From: Mycobacterium persicum
GTDB lineage: Bacteria > Actinomycetota > Actinomycetes > Mycobacteriales > Mycobacteriaceae
Length of the DNA stretch: 48,647 bases
Assembly (NCBI RefSeq): GCF_002086675.1
Contig: NZ_MVIF01000033.1
Span: forward strand, 1-48,647
Direction: 5' to 3'
The notes beneath the pieces were generated by a model. That model did no database searches, was not told where the DNA came from, and was given only the letters and a program-made list of their open reading frames with translations. Shown in pieces: positions 1-12,703 of the stretch; within the stretch, counting starts at the first letter, position 1, and every line of letters begins with the position of its first letter. Position numbers and translations under genes: made by a program.

Positions 1-2001
<2,001 letters not shown>

Positions 2002-2002
<1 letters not shown>

Positions 2003-3321
2003 CACCGATATTCTTTCAGCCTGGGCCACAGTCCGAGTGCGACGGCGACGGCTGCGCCCACACTGAGCACCACCCCGCCCACCTGGGCGCCGGCCAGTCC
2101 GCGACGCGCATTGAGGACGTCGTTGCGCAGCCGGTTACGGCTTTGCTCCATTGCTTTGGTCAAGGCTTCGTCGAGCTTGTCGAACGCGGGCGTGGCGTCG
2201 TCCTCGCCCTTGCCCAACGCAACCTGGATGGCGGCGCGATAGTTGCCGACCGAGATGTAGGAGTTGATCCGGTCGTTGGCCTGCTGCCAGCGGACCAGCA
2301 GCTGATCGGCGCCCTGCAGATCCGGTTTGTCGACGGCGTCGCGGCGAGCCATGTAGGCGTCGAGCTGGTGATGCATGGCCTCGATGCGCTGGTAGAACGA
2401 CTGCTTGCGGATTTCCTCGTCGCCGCGCCGGATCAGCGACAGCGTCTCGTCGGCTCGCGCCTGCTGGGCGGTGATCGCCAGGTTGGTAACGGTCTTGAGC
2501 GACTCCGCCGCCGTGTCTTTGGCGCTACGGCTGGCGGCCGTAGAGATTGTCAATGCGGTTCCGACCCACACCACCATCACAAGGATACCGAGCGCACCGA
2601 CGACAAGACCGGGATTGATCCGTCTGCGGGTGCGCCGGGCCAGCCAGCGATGCGAGAAGGCGCCGAAGACCACCGTGGTGGTGACGACCAGGATCACCGG
2701 CGCCGGGATCTGGGTGGATGCGGTGGTTTCCGTGTCGACCCGTTCCGACGTCGCCTGGTACAGCTGTTGCGCGTCGGGCAGGATCGTCGACTGCATCAGC
2801 CCCGATGCCTCCGACAGGTACGACGACCCGACCGGGTTACCCGCCCGGTTGTTGGTGCGTGCGATCTCGATGAGGCCGGTGTAGACCGCCAGTTCGGCGT
2901 TGATCCGGCCCAGCAATTGCACCAACGACTCATCGGTGAGCCCGCTCGACGCGCGGGTTACCGCCACCGCCGCGTCGGTGATGGCCTGCTCGTAGCGCAG
3001 CCGGACAGCGCGGGGTTCGGCCTGGGCGATGAATGCGGTGGCTGCCGCGGCGTCGGCCACCGACAGCGTGGTGTAGAGCCGTCCGGCCGCAAACGACAGC
3101 GGCTCGGTATGTTCCAGCACGGTGGTCAGCACCTGCTGACGGTGGTTGATCGTCGTCGACGTGGCGAACGCGCTGGACACGCCCAGAGCTGCCAGCACGA
3201 TGCCGATGGTCAGGATCCGCCCGGGTGTCGTCGAGACGAACCACCAGCGCGGATGGGCCGGTTCAGCGGGCGACCGCGATCCCAGCGGCTCGGTCGACGG
3301 GTGCGCCAGCTCAACCGTCAC
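2002..3321 (-). CDS. glnX: GlnX, four-helix membrane sensor linking GlnH to PknG
   Basis: Integral membrane protein of 439 residues (Rv0412c type), start GTG 3321. Hydrophobic segments lie near residues 34-52, 205-225 and 238-260, with a last one near 410-432. The two stretches between are largely helical and polar, as expected for paired extracytoplasmic sensor regions. It is the first gene of the operon, so it is likely co-made with the lipoprotein GlnH and the kinase PknG. In M. tuberculosis the protein is proposed to pass the amino-acid-bound state of GlnH to PknG. No kinase or HAMP motif was recognised, so the signalling assignment rests on synteny and published work on the orthologue. 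Confidence 0.9.
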
Positions 3322-3460
3322 GTCTGCTCCGACCTCGGCTTTCGATATCTATTCGGCTTGTTCGGCGAAGTCACCAACCCGGATAAGCGAATTCTAAGAG
3401 AATGCGCCGACAGATGTGGGGAGGCAGACCTAATTACCCTAATCGCGTGCATATCCTGAG

Positions 3461-4087
3461 TTGGTGCAGGGCGACGGGGACGGATGGGTGGTATCCGACA
3501 ACGGCGCCCACTTCTGGGGCCGATTCGGCTCGGCCGGGCTGCTACTTAGGGCCCCGTTACCTGACGGCAGCCCCGCGGTGCTGCTGCAGCACCGGGCGGT
3601 GTGGAGCCATCAGGGCGGCACCTGGGGCCTGCCGGGCGGCGCCCGGGACAGCCATGAGACTCCGGAGCAGACCGCGGTCCGTGAAGCGCGGGAAGAGGCG
3701 GGCCTGGCCGCCGAGCGCCTTACCGTGCGGGCGGTGCTGGTGACGGCCAACCCACGCGGCACGGCCTGGACCTATACGACGGTCGTCGCCGACACCGACG
3801 AGTTGCTGCCCACCGTGCCCAACCGGGAAAGCGCCGAGCTGCGCTGGGTTGCCGAGGACGATGTGACCGAGCTGCCGCTGCATCCCGGATTCGCCGCCAG
3901 CTGGCAGCTGCTGCGCACCGCCCCGGTCACCGTGCCGCTGCGCCGGGGCGACGAACGCCGGCGACGGCTGCCGTGCACGGTGGAAATCGAGGACGGGGTG
4001 TTCGTGTGGTGCCTGCCGGGCGACGCGGACCTGGCGCCGTCGCAGCTGAGCCCTCGGGTCAGCTCGTTGCTGGAAGCGCTGACCTGA
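3461..4087 (+). CDS. mutT3: Nudix hydrolase MutT3
   Basis: MutT/Nudix pyrophosphohydrolase, probably acting on oxidised or modified nucleotides. The Nudix box is complete: a GG pair, then [20 protein letters not shown], matching GX5EX7REUXEEXG. It is preceded by [11 protein letters not shown]. The start is uncertain. An in-frame stop lies at 3440-3442, and the only start codons before the conserved GDGDGWVV segment are TTG 3461 and GTG 3464, so the N-terminus is shorter than in the M. tuberculosis protein as I recall it. The 3' end overlaps the convergent thiE gene by 29 bases. Confidence 0.88.
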   Translation: MVQGDGDGWVVSDNGAHFWGRFGSAGLLLRAPLPDGSPAVLLQHRAVWSHQGGTWGLPGGARDSHETPEQTAVREAREEAGLAAERLTVRAVLVTANPRGTAWTYTTVVADTDELLPTVPNRESAELRWVAEDDVTELPLHPGFAASWQLLRTAPVTVPLRRGDERRRRLPCTVEIEDGVFVWCLPGDADLAPSQLSPRVSSLLEALT

Positions 4088-4748
4088 GCTGTTCGGCGGC
4101 CGCCTTCGGGTTGTCGGCCGCCGTGATGGCCCGCACCACCACGATCCGGCGGCCACCGGCGGCCACGACGTCGGGCAGCCGCGGCGCGTCGATACCGCCG
4201 ATCGCGAACCACGGTTTGTCGCCACCGATTGCGGCGGCGGCCCGCACCAGGTCCAGCCCCGGCGCCGGGCGCCCCGGCTTGGTCGGAGTGGGCCAGCACG
4301 GTCCGACGCAAAAGTAGTCGGCATCCCCGACGGCGGCCGCGGCAACCTGGTCGCGGTCGTGGGTGGACCTGCCGATCAGCACGTCGGGCCCGACGATCTC
4401 TCGCGCGATGCTCGACGGCAGGTCGCGCTGACCCAGGTGCAGCACGTCGGCGCCGGCGGCCACGGCGATGTCAGCCCGATCGTTGACCGCGAACAGGGCG
4501 CCGTGCCGGCGGGCCGCGTCGGCGAGGATTTCGCAGGCGGCCAGCTCGTCGAGCGCCTCTAACGGGCCGAACCGCTGTTCGGCGGCCGAGCCCTTGTCGC
4601 GCAGCTGGATGATGTCCACGCCGCCGGCCAGCGCGGCGTCGGCGAACTCGGCCAGATCGCCGCGCTCCCGACGGGCGTCGGTACACAAATAGAGCCTCGC
4701 CTCGGCTAGACGAGCCAGACGAGCCAGACGAGCCAGACGGGACTGCAC
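4059..4748 (-). CDS. thiE: Thiamine-phosphate synthase ThiE
   Basis: Joins HMP-pyrophosphate (from ThiD) and thiazole phosphate carboxylate (from ThiG) to give thiamine monophosphate. TIM-barrel protein of 229 residues with family motifs [26 protein letters not shown], the [11 protein letters not shown] phosphate-binding loop and WFAIGGI. The start is GTG 4748. The first codons contain a 9-bp tandem repeat that encodes a Leu-Ala-Arg run absent from the usual short N-terminus, so the leader length may vary between strains. It is divergent from the riboswitch-controlled thiO operon. Confidence 0.95.
   Translation of the reverse strand: MQSRLARLARLARLAEARLYLCTDARRERGDLAEFADAALAGGVDIIQLRDKGSAAEQRFGPLEALDELAACEILADAARRHGALFAVNDRADIAVAAGADVLHLGQRDLPSSIAREIVGPDVLIGRSTHDRDQVAAAAVGDADYFCVGPCWPTPTKPGRPAPGLDLVRAAAAIGGDKPWFAIGGIDAPRLPDVVAAGGRRIVVVRAITAADNPKAAAEQLRSALPATS
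4705..4740. repeat. 9-bp tandem repeat inside the start of thiE
   Basis: Four consecutive 9-base units of the form GCCAGACGA (the first has a T at position 3, the last ends in G). Read on the minus strand they encode repeated Leu-Ala-Arg at residues about 4-15 of ThiE. Unit length is a multiple of three, so copy-number changes would keep the frame. Confidence 0.9.
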
Positions 4749-4797
4749 ACTGCGACGCTAGCGCGCTAGTTTGGAACCCAGAAGAACCCCTGTTAGG

Positions 4798-4890
4798 CAC
4801 GGGAGTCCCGGGTAATGAGCGGGACTGAGAGTGGGCACCTTGGACCTGTCCTGACCGTCACACCTGATCCGGGTCATGCCGGCGAAGGGA
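4798..4890 (+). promoter_or_regulatory. TPP riboswitch (THI element) of thiOSG
   Basis: Carries the conserved parts of the TPP aptamer in order: GGGAGTCCC, GGGACTGAGAG, then ACCTGATCCGGGTCATGCCGGCGAAGGGAG. The 3' strand of the aptamer ends in the AAGGGAGCAAGG purine stretch directly before thiO ATG 4897. Ligand binding would therefore be expected to hide the ribosome-binding site (translational control, inferred from layout). Confidence 0.93.
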
Positions 4891-4896
4891 GCAAGG

Positions 4897-5915
4897 ATGT
4901 CAGCACCCACACCCGCGGGGTCGTTGGCCGTCATCGGCGGCGGCGTCATCGGGTTGTCGGTGGCGCGCCGGGCGGCCCGGGCCGGATGGTCGGTGCGGGT
5001 GCATCGCAGCGCCGATCCCGGCGCGTCATGGGTCGCCGGCGGCATGATCGCCCCGCACAGCGAAGCCTGGCCCGGTGAGGAACGGTTGTTGCGGCTCGGG
5101 CTGGAGTCGCTGCGGCTGTGGCACCACGGCGGTTTCCTGGACGGGCTGCCGTCAGACGTGGTCACCGCCCGCGAGTCGCTGGTGGTGGCCGTCGACCGGG
5201 CCGACGTCGCCGACCTGCATACCGTTGCCGACTGGTTGTCGCGGCAAGGACACCCGGTGGTGTGGGAGTCGGCCGTCCGCGACGTCGAACCCCTGCTGGC
5301 ACAAGGCATCCGGCACGGCTTTCGCGCGCCCACCGAATTGGCGGTGGACAACCGCGCAGTGCTCGACGCGCTGACCGTGGACTGTGAGCGACTCGGCGTC
5401 GCCTGGGCTGCTCCGGTGACCGGGTTGTCCGACGCGGAGGGTGACGCGGTGGTGATCGCCAACGGCATCGACGCTCCCGCGTTGTGGCCCGGCCTGCCGG
5501 TGCGCCCGGTGAAGGGCGAGGTGTTACGGCTGCGCTGGCGTAAAGGCTGTATGACGTTGCCGCACAGAGTGATTCGCGCACGGGTCCATGGTCGTCAGGT
5601 GTATCTGGTGCCGCGCGCGGACGGGGTGGTGGTGGGCGCCACCCAGTATGAACACGGCCGCGACACCGCGCCGGTGGTGTCGGGCGTGCGTGACCTGCTG
5701 GACGACGCGTGCGCGGTGCTGCCGGCCCTGGGTGAGTACGAATTGGCCGAGTGCTCGGCGGGACTGCGGCCGATGACGCCCGACAACCTGCCGATCGTGC
5801 AACGCCTGGACGCGCGGACCCTGGTCGCCGCGGGCCATGGCCGGTCGGGATTCCTGTTGGCGCCGTGGACGGCCGAGCAGATCATGTCCGAACTCGCTGC
5901 GGTCGGAGCGAGCGC

Positions 5916-5919
<4 letters not shown>
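4897..5919 (+). CDS. thiO: Glycine oxidase ThiO
   Basis: FAD-dependent oxidase that turns glycine into dehydroglycine, which ThiG uses to build the thiazole ring. 340 residues. ATG 4897 is preferred over the upstream ATG 4876, which lies inside the riboswitch; 4897 has the AAGGGAGCAAGG ribosome-binding stretch in front. N-terminal dinucleotide-binding motif GGGVIGLSVARRAARAG, the GGMIAPHSEAW segment and the C-terminal GHGRSGFLLAP motif are all typical of the DAO family. The stop overlaps the thiS start (ATGA). Confidence 0.95.
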
Positions 5920-7646
<1,727 letters not shown>

Positions 7647-7649
7647 GCG

Positions 7650-8171
7650 TCAGCCGTTGGTCCGCCACCACTGGTACAGCGCGGGGACATCCGAATTGCC
7701 GGCACGGATGTAGCTGAGCACGTTCTTGGCGTCGGTGGTCCAGATGATCTCGGCGGCACCCTGGTAGGTGCCGCAGGCCACCTGTCCGGCCGTGGCGCCC
7801 GCGCTGCCCTGGCGCCAGGTGGTCGGCGACTGGCCGCTGTCCCCGCACGCGGTGAGGGTTTCGTCCTTGATGCTGGCCTTGAATGATCCGTTCATGTCGT
7901 CGGGGGTGGCGAAGAGGATGTACTTGGCCAGGGCGGGTCCCGCGGCGTCGGGGTTCTGCCCGCAGGAAAGCGCGGCGAGTTCGCCACTGGTGATCGTCTG
8001 GGGCGTGCAGTTGTTCAGTCCGTAACCCTTCGACACCGAACCGGCGAGCGTGTTGACGTCGGACGCAGTGCCGGTAGGGTCCGCATTCGCGGTCGCACTA
8101 CCCAGGCAGGCGAGGCTACCCATGAGTGCTGCAGCCGTCGCGGCTCGCAGCGCGGTGGTGAAGTGAGACAT
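7650..8171 (-). CDS. Small secreted protein of unknown function
   Basis: 173 residues. The start ATG 8171 gives a clear Sec signal peptide (Ala-rich core, cleavage near ATANA|DPTG). The mature part of about 140 residues holds four cysteines (NNCTPQ, LSCGQN, TACGDS, VACGTY), suggesting two disulfides. I do not recognise a named domain. The upstream in-frame extension to 8378 lacks a coding look and would bury the signal peptide. The gene is convergent with the SGNH hydrolase, with three bases between the stops. Confidence 0.82.
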   Translation of the reverse strand: MSHFTTALRAATAAALMGSLACLGSATANADPTGTASDVNTLAGSVSKGYGLNNCTPQTITSGELAALSCGQNPDAAGPALAKYILFATPDDMNGSFKASIKDETLTACGDSGQSPTTWRQGSAGATAGQVACGTYQGAAEIIWTTDAKNVLSYIRAGNSDVPALYQWWRTNG

Positions 8172-8683
8172 CCTTGACTCCTTGGTGTGTCGGACCGACG
8201 ATGCGGCTGCGTTGACATCGGTGAGTGTATTGGTGTCGATGGTCGGAAAACAGGGCTTTGCCGATCGGTATGGGCGGACCGTTATAGGGCCGTTATAGGG
8301 CATGTCTGCGCCTACACATATTCTGTGGGAAATTGTCTGTCGTGACATTAATTTCGGTGTGCGGCGGACGTTGGTCAAGGTGCCAACACGGCTGCGCGCT
8401 GGTGCCGACGGTTGGTGAAATCATCAGTAAGACAACATCTTTCACCCGAGTCCCACCACGGCTTCTGGCTCCTGCCGACCCTGGTGGCAGCGGTAAACGA
8501 TTGCCCCCGGGGGAATCCGGGTCGAGCCGATTCGGACAAGTGCGCCGCATTGCGGCACCGATGTGGTTCAGCGACTGCCCGCCGCCCCGCGGATTTTTCC
8601 CATTAGGTGGTGCCGTCAGGGCGGCTCTCGGGTATGGTAGGCACCGCTTTAGGCCAGCTAACTTCTCGTGATCTGGAGTTTTC
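8172..8683. other. Long divergent intergenic region
   Basis: 512 bases between the secreted-protein gene (minus) and the dispanin gene (plus). On the minus strand a TACACT hexamer (8229-8224) is a possible -10 for the secreted protein. An 11-bp perfect tandem repeat CGTTATAGGGC lies at 8280-8301. A GC palindrome around CCCCCGGGGG lies near 8506-8515. TATGGT at 8633-8638 is a possible -10 for the plus gene, and GGAG six bases before ATG 8684 is its ribosome-binding site. No RNA gene was recognised. Confidence 0.5.
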
Positions 8684-9013
8684 ATGACACAACCACCACC
8701 GCCTGGTTACCCGCCGCAGCAGCCGCCTGCCGGGCAACAACCTGACAACTACTTGGTGTGGTCCATTCTGGTGACGTTGTTCTGCTGTCTTCCGCTTGGG
8801 ATCGTTGCGATCGTCAAGTCCACCCAGGTCAGTGGGCTGTGGGCACAGGGGCGCTATGCGGAGGCCCAGGCGGCCGCCGACAGCGCCAAGAAGTTCGTGA
8901 TGTGGTCGGCCATCGCCGGCGTAATCGTGATCGTCATCTACGGCATCTTGATGGCGGTCGGTGCGCTGAACGCCGGGACGTCGAGCGCGGCCATGCTCGT
9001 GGGGATGTTCTAA
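8684..9013 (+). CDS. CD225/dispanin family membrane protein
   Basis: 109 residues: a Pro/Gln-rich cytoplasmic N-terminus (about 1-24), then two hydrophobic helices (near 26-46 and 71-95) joined by the conserved loop VKSTQVSGLWAQGRYAEAQ and the SAKKFV segment before the second helix. This is the interferon-induced-transmembrane-like layout found in many actinobacteria; the bacterial function is unknown. GGAG six bases upstream supports the start. Nine bases separate it from the DUF2752 gene, so the two are probably co-transcribed. Confidence 0.88.
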   Translation: MTQPPPPGYPPQQPPAGQQPDNYLVWSILVTLFCCLPLGIVAIVKSTQVSGLWAQGRYAEAQAAADSAKKFVMWSAIAGVIVIVIYGILMAVGALNAGTSSAAMLVGMF

Positions 9014-9022
9014 GGCGAGTAC

Positions 9023-9448
9023 ATGGTGACCCACCAAGGGTCGGTGCCGTTGCGGTTGGGTGCGCCACTGCTGGTGGCCGCGGCCACCATGTCGGTGTGC
9101 GCCGTTATCTGGGTGGGTGACCCGACGACGCCGAACGGTCCGCTTCCGGTATGCCCCACCAAGGCATTGCTGGGAATCGATTGCCCGGGCTGTGGCAGCC
9201 TGCGAATGCTGTACAGCCTGCTGCACGGCAATCTGTTGGCCGCCGCCAGATTCAACGCTCTCGGCCTGGCGGCGGTGGTGCTCTTGGTGTGGGCCTACCT
9301 GGCGTGGACGTATGGTCGGCTGGTGGGTCGGCGAATACGCGGCTGGCAGCGCAGTCGCTGGTCGGCCCTGGTGACGTTGTCGCTGGTGCTGGCCTGGTTC
9401 GTGGTGCGCAACATCCCAGTTGCGCCGTTCAGCGCTTTGTTCGTCTGA
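9023..9448 (+). CDS. DUF2752 membrane protein
   Basis: 141 residues with about three membrane helices (near 10-30, 72-95 and 112-128). The DUF2752 signature CPTKALLGIDCPGCGSLRM is present, including the CPGCG cysteines. Function is unknown. It follows the dispanin gene by nine bases, a pairing that recurs in actinobacteria to my knowledge. Confidence 0.85.
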   Translation: MVTHQGSVPLRLGAPLLVAAATMSVCAVIWVGDPTTPNGPLPVCPTKALLGIDCPGCGSLRMLYSLLHGNLLAAARFNALGLAAVVLLVWAYLAWTYGRLVGRRIRGWQRSRWSALVTLSLVLAWFVVRNIPVAPFSALFV

Positions 9449-9551
9449 GGCCGTGCCTGTCTGAGTTCGTCTGGGCTCACCCGCATTCACTAAGGCCGGA
9501 TCGATCGCCCGCCGGATGGGTGTCAAGCGGCGCCGCGGCTGGACCGCGGTC

Positions 9552-9557
9552 TAATCT
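9552..9557 (+). promoter_or_regulatory. -10 hexamer TAATCT for leaderless lpqL
   Basis: TANNNT hexamer followed by exactly seven bases and then ATG 9565, the spacing that places transcription start on the start codon in mycobacteria. It supports ATG 9565 rather than a start further upstream in the same open frame. Confidence 0.6.
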
Positions 9558-9564
9558 GGGCGCG

Positions 9565-11061
9565 ATGGCGAACAAATCAAGGACCCCGGCAATGTCCGTG
9601 GTGGTGGTCATTGCCCTGCTGGTGGTCGGTTGTGTTCATTCGTCGGGCTGTCCCCAGGCCTTTACCGGCAATCCGGCCGCGGCCGAGTTCGCCGACGCGT
9701 TGCACAACCGGGTGCATACCGAAGCGATGGTGACGCATCTTGCCAAACTGCAGGACATCGCCAACGCCAACAACGGCACCCGGGCGGTGGGCACCCCGGG
9801 CTATGAGGCCAGCGTCGACTACGTCGTCAACACCTTGCGCAACAGCGGTTTTGACGTGCAGACACCCGAGTTTTCGGCCCGGGTGTTCCACGCCGAGAAG
9901 GGGTCGGTGACCGTCGGTGGCGTGACCGTGGAGGCACGTGCGCTGGAATACAGCCTCGGCACCGCCCCGGACGGAGTAAGCGGACCGTTGCTGTCGGTTC
10001 CCACCGACGACAGCCCGGGCTGCACCGCCGCCGACTACGACAAACTGCCGGCACGGGGTGCGGTCGCGCTGGTGGACCGTGGCAGCTGCGAGTTCGCCCA
10101 GAAAGAAGACGTCGCCGCCCAGCAGGGCGTCGCGGCGCTGATCATCGTCGACAACGTCGACGAGCAGTCGATGGGCGGCACTCTGGGGGTCAACACCGAC
10201 GTCAAGATCCCGGTCGTCGGTGTCACCAAGTCGGTGGGCATGCAGCTGCGCGCGAAGTCCGGGCCGACAACCGTCAAACTCGCGGCGAGCACCCAGAGTT
10301 TCAAGGCGCGCAACGTCATCGCGCAGACCAAAACCGGGTCCACCACCGATGTGGTGATGGCCGGCGCCCATTTGGACAGCGTGGCCGAGGGTCCCGGTAT
10401 CAACGACAATGGCTCCGGAGTGGCCGCGGTCCTGGAAACCGCAGTGCAACTGGGTAACTCGCCACAGGTGCACAACGCGGTGCGGTTCGGATTCTGGGGC
10501 GCCGAGGAGCTGGGGCTGATCGGTTCCCGCAACTATGTAGAGTCGCTCAATCTCGACGCGCTGAAGAACATCGCCCTCTATCTGAACTTCGACATGCTGG
10601 CTTCCCCCAATCCGGGCTACTTCACCTATGACGGAGACCTGTCGCTGCCGCTGGACAGCCGTGGCCAGCCGGTGGTGCCGGAAGGCTCGGCCGGGATCGA
10701 GCGGCTGTTGGTCGGGTATTTGAAGTTGGCCGGCAAGACCGCGCAGGACACGGCATTCGACGGTCGTTCCGACTATGACGGATTCACCTTGGCGGGGATC
10801 CCGTCCGGCGGGCTGTTCGCCGGTGCGGAGGCCAAGAAGACCGACGAGCAGGCAAAGCTGTGGGGCGGCACCGCAAACGAGCCTTTCGATCCCAACTATC
10901 ACCAAAAGGGTGACACCCTAGAGCACATCGACCGCACGGCGCTGGGCATCCAGGGCGCCGGTGTCGCCTACGCCGTGGGCCTGTATGCGCAGGACCTGAC
11001 CGGCCGTAACGGTGTTCCCCCGATAGAGGATCGCACCCGTCACGTGCTCGTCAAGCCATGA
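9565..11061 (+). CDS. lpqL: Lipoprotein aminopeptidase LpqL (M28 family)
   Basis: Zinc-dependent M28 aminopeptidase of 498 residues, anchored outside the membrane. The signal peptide ends in a VVGC lipobox (Cys23). A PA insert follows (about 130-250), then the metal domain with all M28 ligands: H269 (GAHLDS), D281 (NDNGSG), E314/E315 (WGAEELG), D343 (NFDML) and H446 (DPNYH). The start ATG 9565 is preceded by a leaderless-type -10. The open frame runs back to 9151 through the DUF2752 gene, but that part is a shadow. The stop overlaps the paralogue start (ATGA). Confidence 0.95.
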   Translation: MANKSRTPAMSVVVVIALLVVGCVHSSGCPQAFTGNPAAAEFADALHNRVHTEAMVTHLAKLQDIANANNGTRAVGTPGYEASVDYVVNTLRNSGFDVQTPEFSARVFHAEKGSVTVGGVTVEARALEYSLGTAPDGVSGPLLSVPTDDSPGCTAADYDKLPARGAVALVDRGSCEFAQKEDVAAQQGVAALIIVDNVDEQSMGGTLGVNTDVKIPVVGVTKSVGMQLRAKSGPTTVKLAASTQSFKARNVIAQTKTGSTTDVVMAGAHLDSVAEGPGINDNGSGVAAVLETAVQLGNSPQVHNAVRFGFWGAEELGLIGSRNYVESLNLDALKNIALYLNFDMLASPNPGYFTYDGDLSLPLDSRGQPVVPEGSAGIERLLVGYLKLAGKTAQDTAFDGRSDYDGFTLAGIPSGGLFAGAEAKKTDEQAKLWGGTANEPFDPNYHQKGDTLEHIDRTALGIQGAGVAYAVGLYAQDLTGRNGVPPIEDRTRHVLVKP

Positions 11062-12515
11062 TCCGGGGCCCGATAGCGACTCTGCTGCTGGCCTGCCTGC
11101 TGGCCGCGTGCTCGGCGCCCAAGCCGCCGCCGGCCGCGGCGCCTGACCTGGGTCGCATGTTGGCCGGCAAGGTCACCGCCGACGGGATGTTCACCCACCT
11201 ACGTGCACTGCAGGCCATCGCCAACGCCAACAACGGCAACCGGGCGACGGGTACGCGTGGCTACGACGCCAGCGTTGACTATGTGGCGAATGCGCTGCGC
11301 ACCAAGGGGTTTGAGGTATCGACCCCGCAGTTCGAGCGAGTGTACACCGCGTCGCAGGGTAAACCGGCGCTGACGGTCGCCGGCCGCAGTTATCCCGTCG
11401 ACCAGGCCTCGCTGCTGGTTCGGACGCCACCCGGTGGCCTGACCGGCCAGCCGGTACGGCCCACCCAACCGGCCGGTTGCGCCGTCGGCGACTACCCGTC
11501 CGTGCTGCCCAAGAGCGCGATCGCGGTGGTGGACGATACCCGCTGTTCGGTCGTCGACAAGCAGAACAGCGCGCTCGCCAAGGGTGCTATCGGGTTGATT
11601 GTGGTGAGTGAGCCCACGAGACAGGGAAGCCCACCGACCCTCTTCAGCCCTGGCTATTACAACCAGCTCACCGTGCCCGTCGCGGTGGTCGACGCCAACG
11701 TCGCCGCTGCCCTGGGACGCGCAACCGCCCCGGTGCGGCTGGTGCTGGACACCGAGAACGTCAAGATCACCTCGCGGAATGTGCTGGCGCAGACCAAAAC
11801 CGGGACGCCGAATGAGGTGATCATGCTCGGCTCGCATCTCGACAGCCCAGCCGGAGGACCGGGCATCAACGACGGCGGGTCCGGGGTGGCCGCGGTGCTG
11901 GAAACGGCGCTGCAGTTGGGGCCGCTGCCGCCGGTCAACAATGCGGTGCGGTTCGCCTTCTGGGGCGCCGGGCTCACCGGTGCGATGGACTACGTCTTCG
12001 GTCTGAATGGCGAACAGCTCAACAACCTCGCGATGTACCTGAATTTCGACATGCTTGGCTCGCCCAACGCGGGATTCTTCACCGACGACGGCGACCAGTC
12101 CGGCCCACCGGGTTCCGGTGTGGTACCGGCCGATGTGCCGGAAGGTTCGGCCGGCATCGAGCGCACCCTTGCCGGCTATGTGAACTTGGCGGGTAAGCGG
12201 CCCGCTGACATGCCGTTGACCGCCAGTGCCGACTACCATCCCTTCCTGGTCGCCGGGGTGCCGATCGGCGGGCTGACCACCGGCGCCTCTCAGGCGAAAA
12301 CCACTGTGCAGGCCCGTCTTTGGGGCGGTCAGGCAGGCGTCGCATTCGATCCCAACTATCTGAGTGCCCGGGACACCGCCGACAACCTCAACGGGGAAGC
12401 ATTGGCCGTGATGGGTTCGGCGGTGGCGTTCGCGGTGGGCAGCTATGCGCAGTCCATCGCGGGCGTCAACGGTGTCACCCCACACGACAAGCGCCATCGC
12501 GCGCCGGTGTCGTAG
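11058..12515 (+). CDS. M28-type lipoprotein, LpqL paralogue with degraded active site
   Basis: 485 residues, clearly a tandem duplicate of LpqL: shared ANANNGNRATGTRGYDASVDYV, GINDGGSGVAAVLETALQLG and VPEGSAGIERTLAGYVNLAG segments. The signal peptide ends in a LAAC lipobox (Cys18). H260, D272 and D331 remain. The Glu-Glu pair of WGAEELG is replaced by WGAGLTG (305-306), and the last His is Leu435 (DPNYL), so catalysis is unlikely. It is translationally coupled to lpqL (ATGA). It may bind peptides or modulate LpqL, which is inference. M. tuberculosis has no gene at this place as I recall. Confidence 0.92.
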   Translation: MIRGPIATLLLACLLAACSAPKPPPAAAPDLGRMLAGKVTADGMFTHLRALQAIANANNGNRATGTRGYDASVDYVANALRTKGFEVSTPQFERVYTASQGKPALTVAGRSYPVDQASLLVRTPPGGLTGQPVRPTQPAGCAVGDYPSVLPKSAIAVVDDTRCSVVDKQNSALAKGAIGLIVVSEPTRQGSPPTLFSPGYYNQLTVPVAVVDANVAAALGRATAPVRLVLDTENVKITSRNVLAQTKTGTPNEVIMLGSHLDSPAGGPGINDGGSGVAAVLETALQLGPLPPVNNAVRFAFWGAGLTGAMDYVFGLNGEQLNNLAMYLNFDMLGSPNAGFFTDDGDQSGPPGSGVVPADVPEGSAGIERTLAGYVNLAGKRPADMPLTASADYHPFLVAGVPIGGLTTGASQAKTTVQARLWGGQAGVAFDPNYLSARDTADNLNGEALAVMGSAVAFAVGSYAQSIAGVNGVTPHDKRHRAPVS

Positions 12516-12655
12516 CGGCTGCCGCGCCGGGCGGAGTCCGGCAGGTCCGGCGAGTTTAAACCGTTGTGCCACCGGCCTGCTCGGGCCGTACGCGGCACCC
12601 GGACTTTTTGCGGCGTCGCTGCTTGGTTTGCGCACTGACTTCCGATCAACCGATC

Positions 12656-12661
12656 TAAACT
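12656..12661 (+). promoter_or_regulatory. Possible -10 hexamer (TAAACT) for lpqM
   Basis: TANNNT hexamer 42 bases before ATG 12704, which would give a short 5' leader of about 35 bases. No clear -35 and only a weak purine stretch before the start. Confidence 0.4.
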
Positions 12662-12703
12662 GGGACCCTTGGGTGCAGGCCAGTCGGGATCGGGGTCGAT
12701 TAC

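Noticed and set aside
4876..4896. Upstream ATG for thiO
   Set aside because: Lies inside the riboswitch aptamer; ATG 4897 has the ribosome-binding site.
9577..10905. 442-residue minus-strand open frame over lpqL
   Set aside because: Opposite-strand shadow; lpqL has all M28 ligands and a lipobox.
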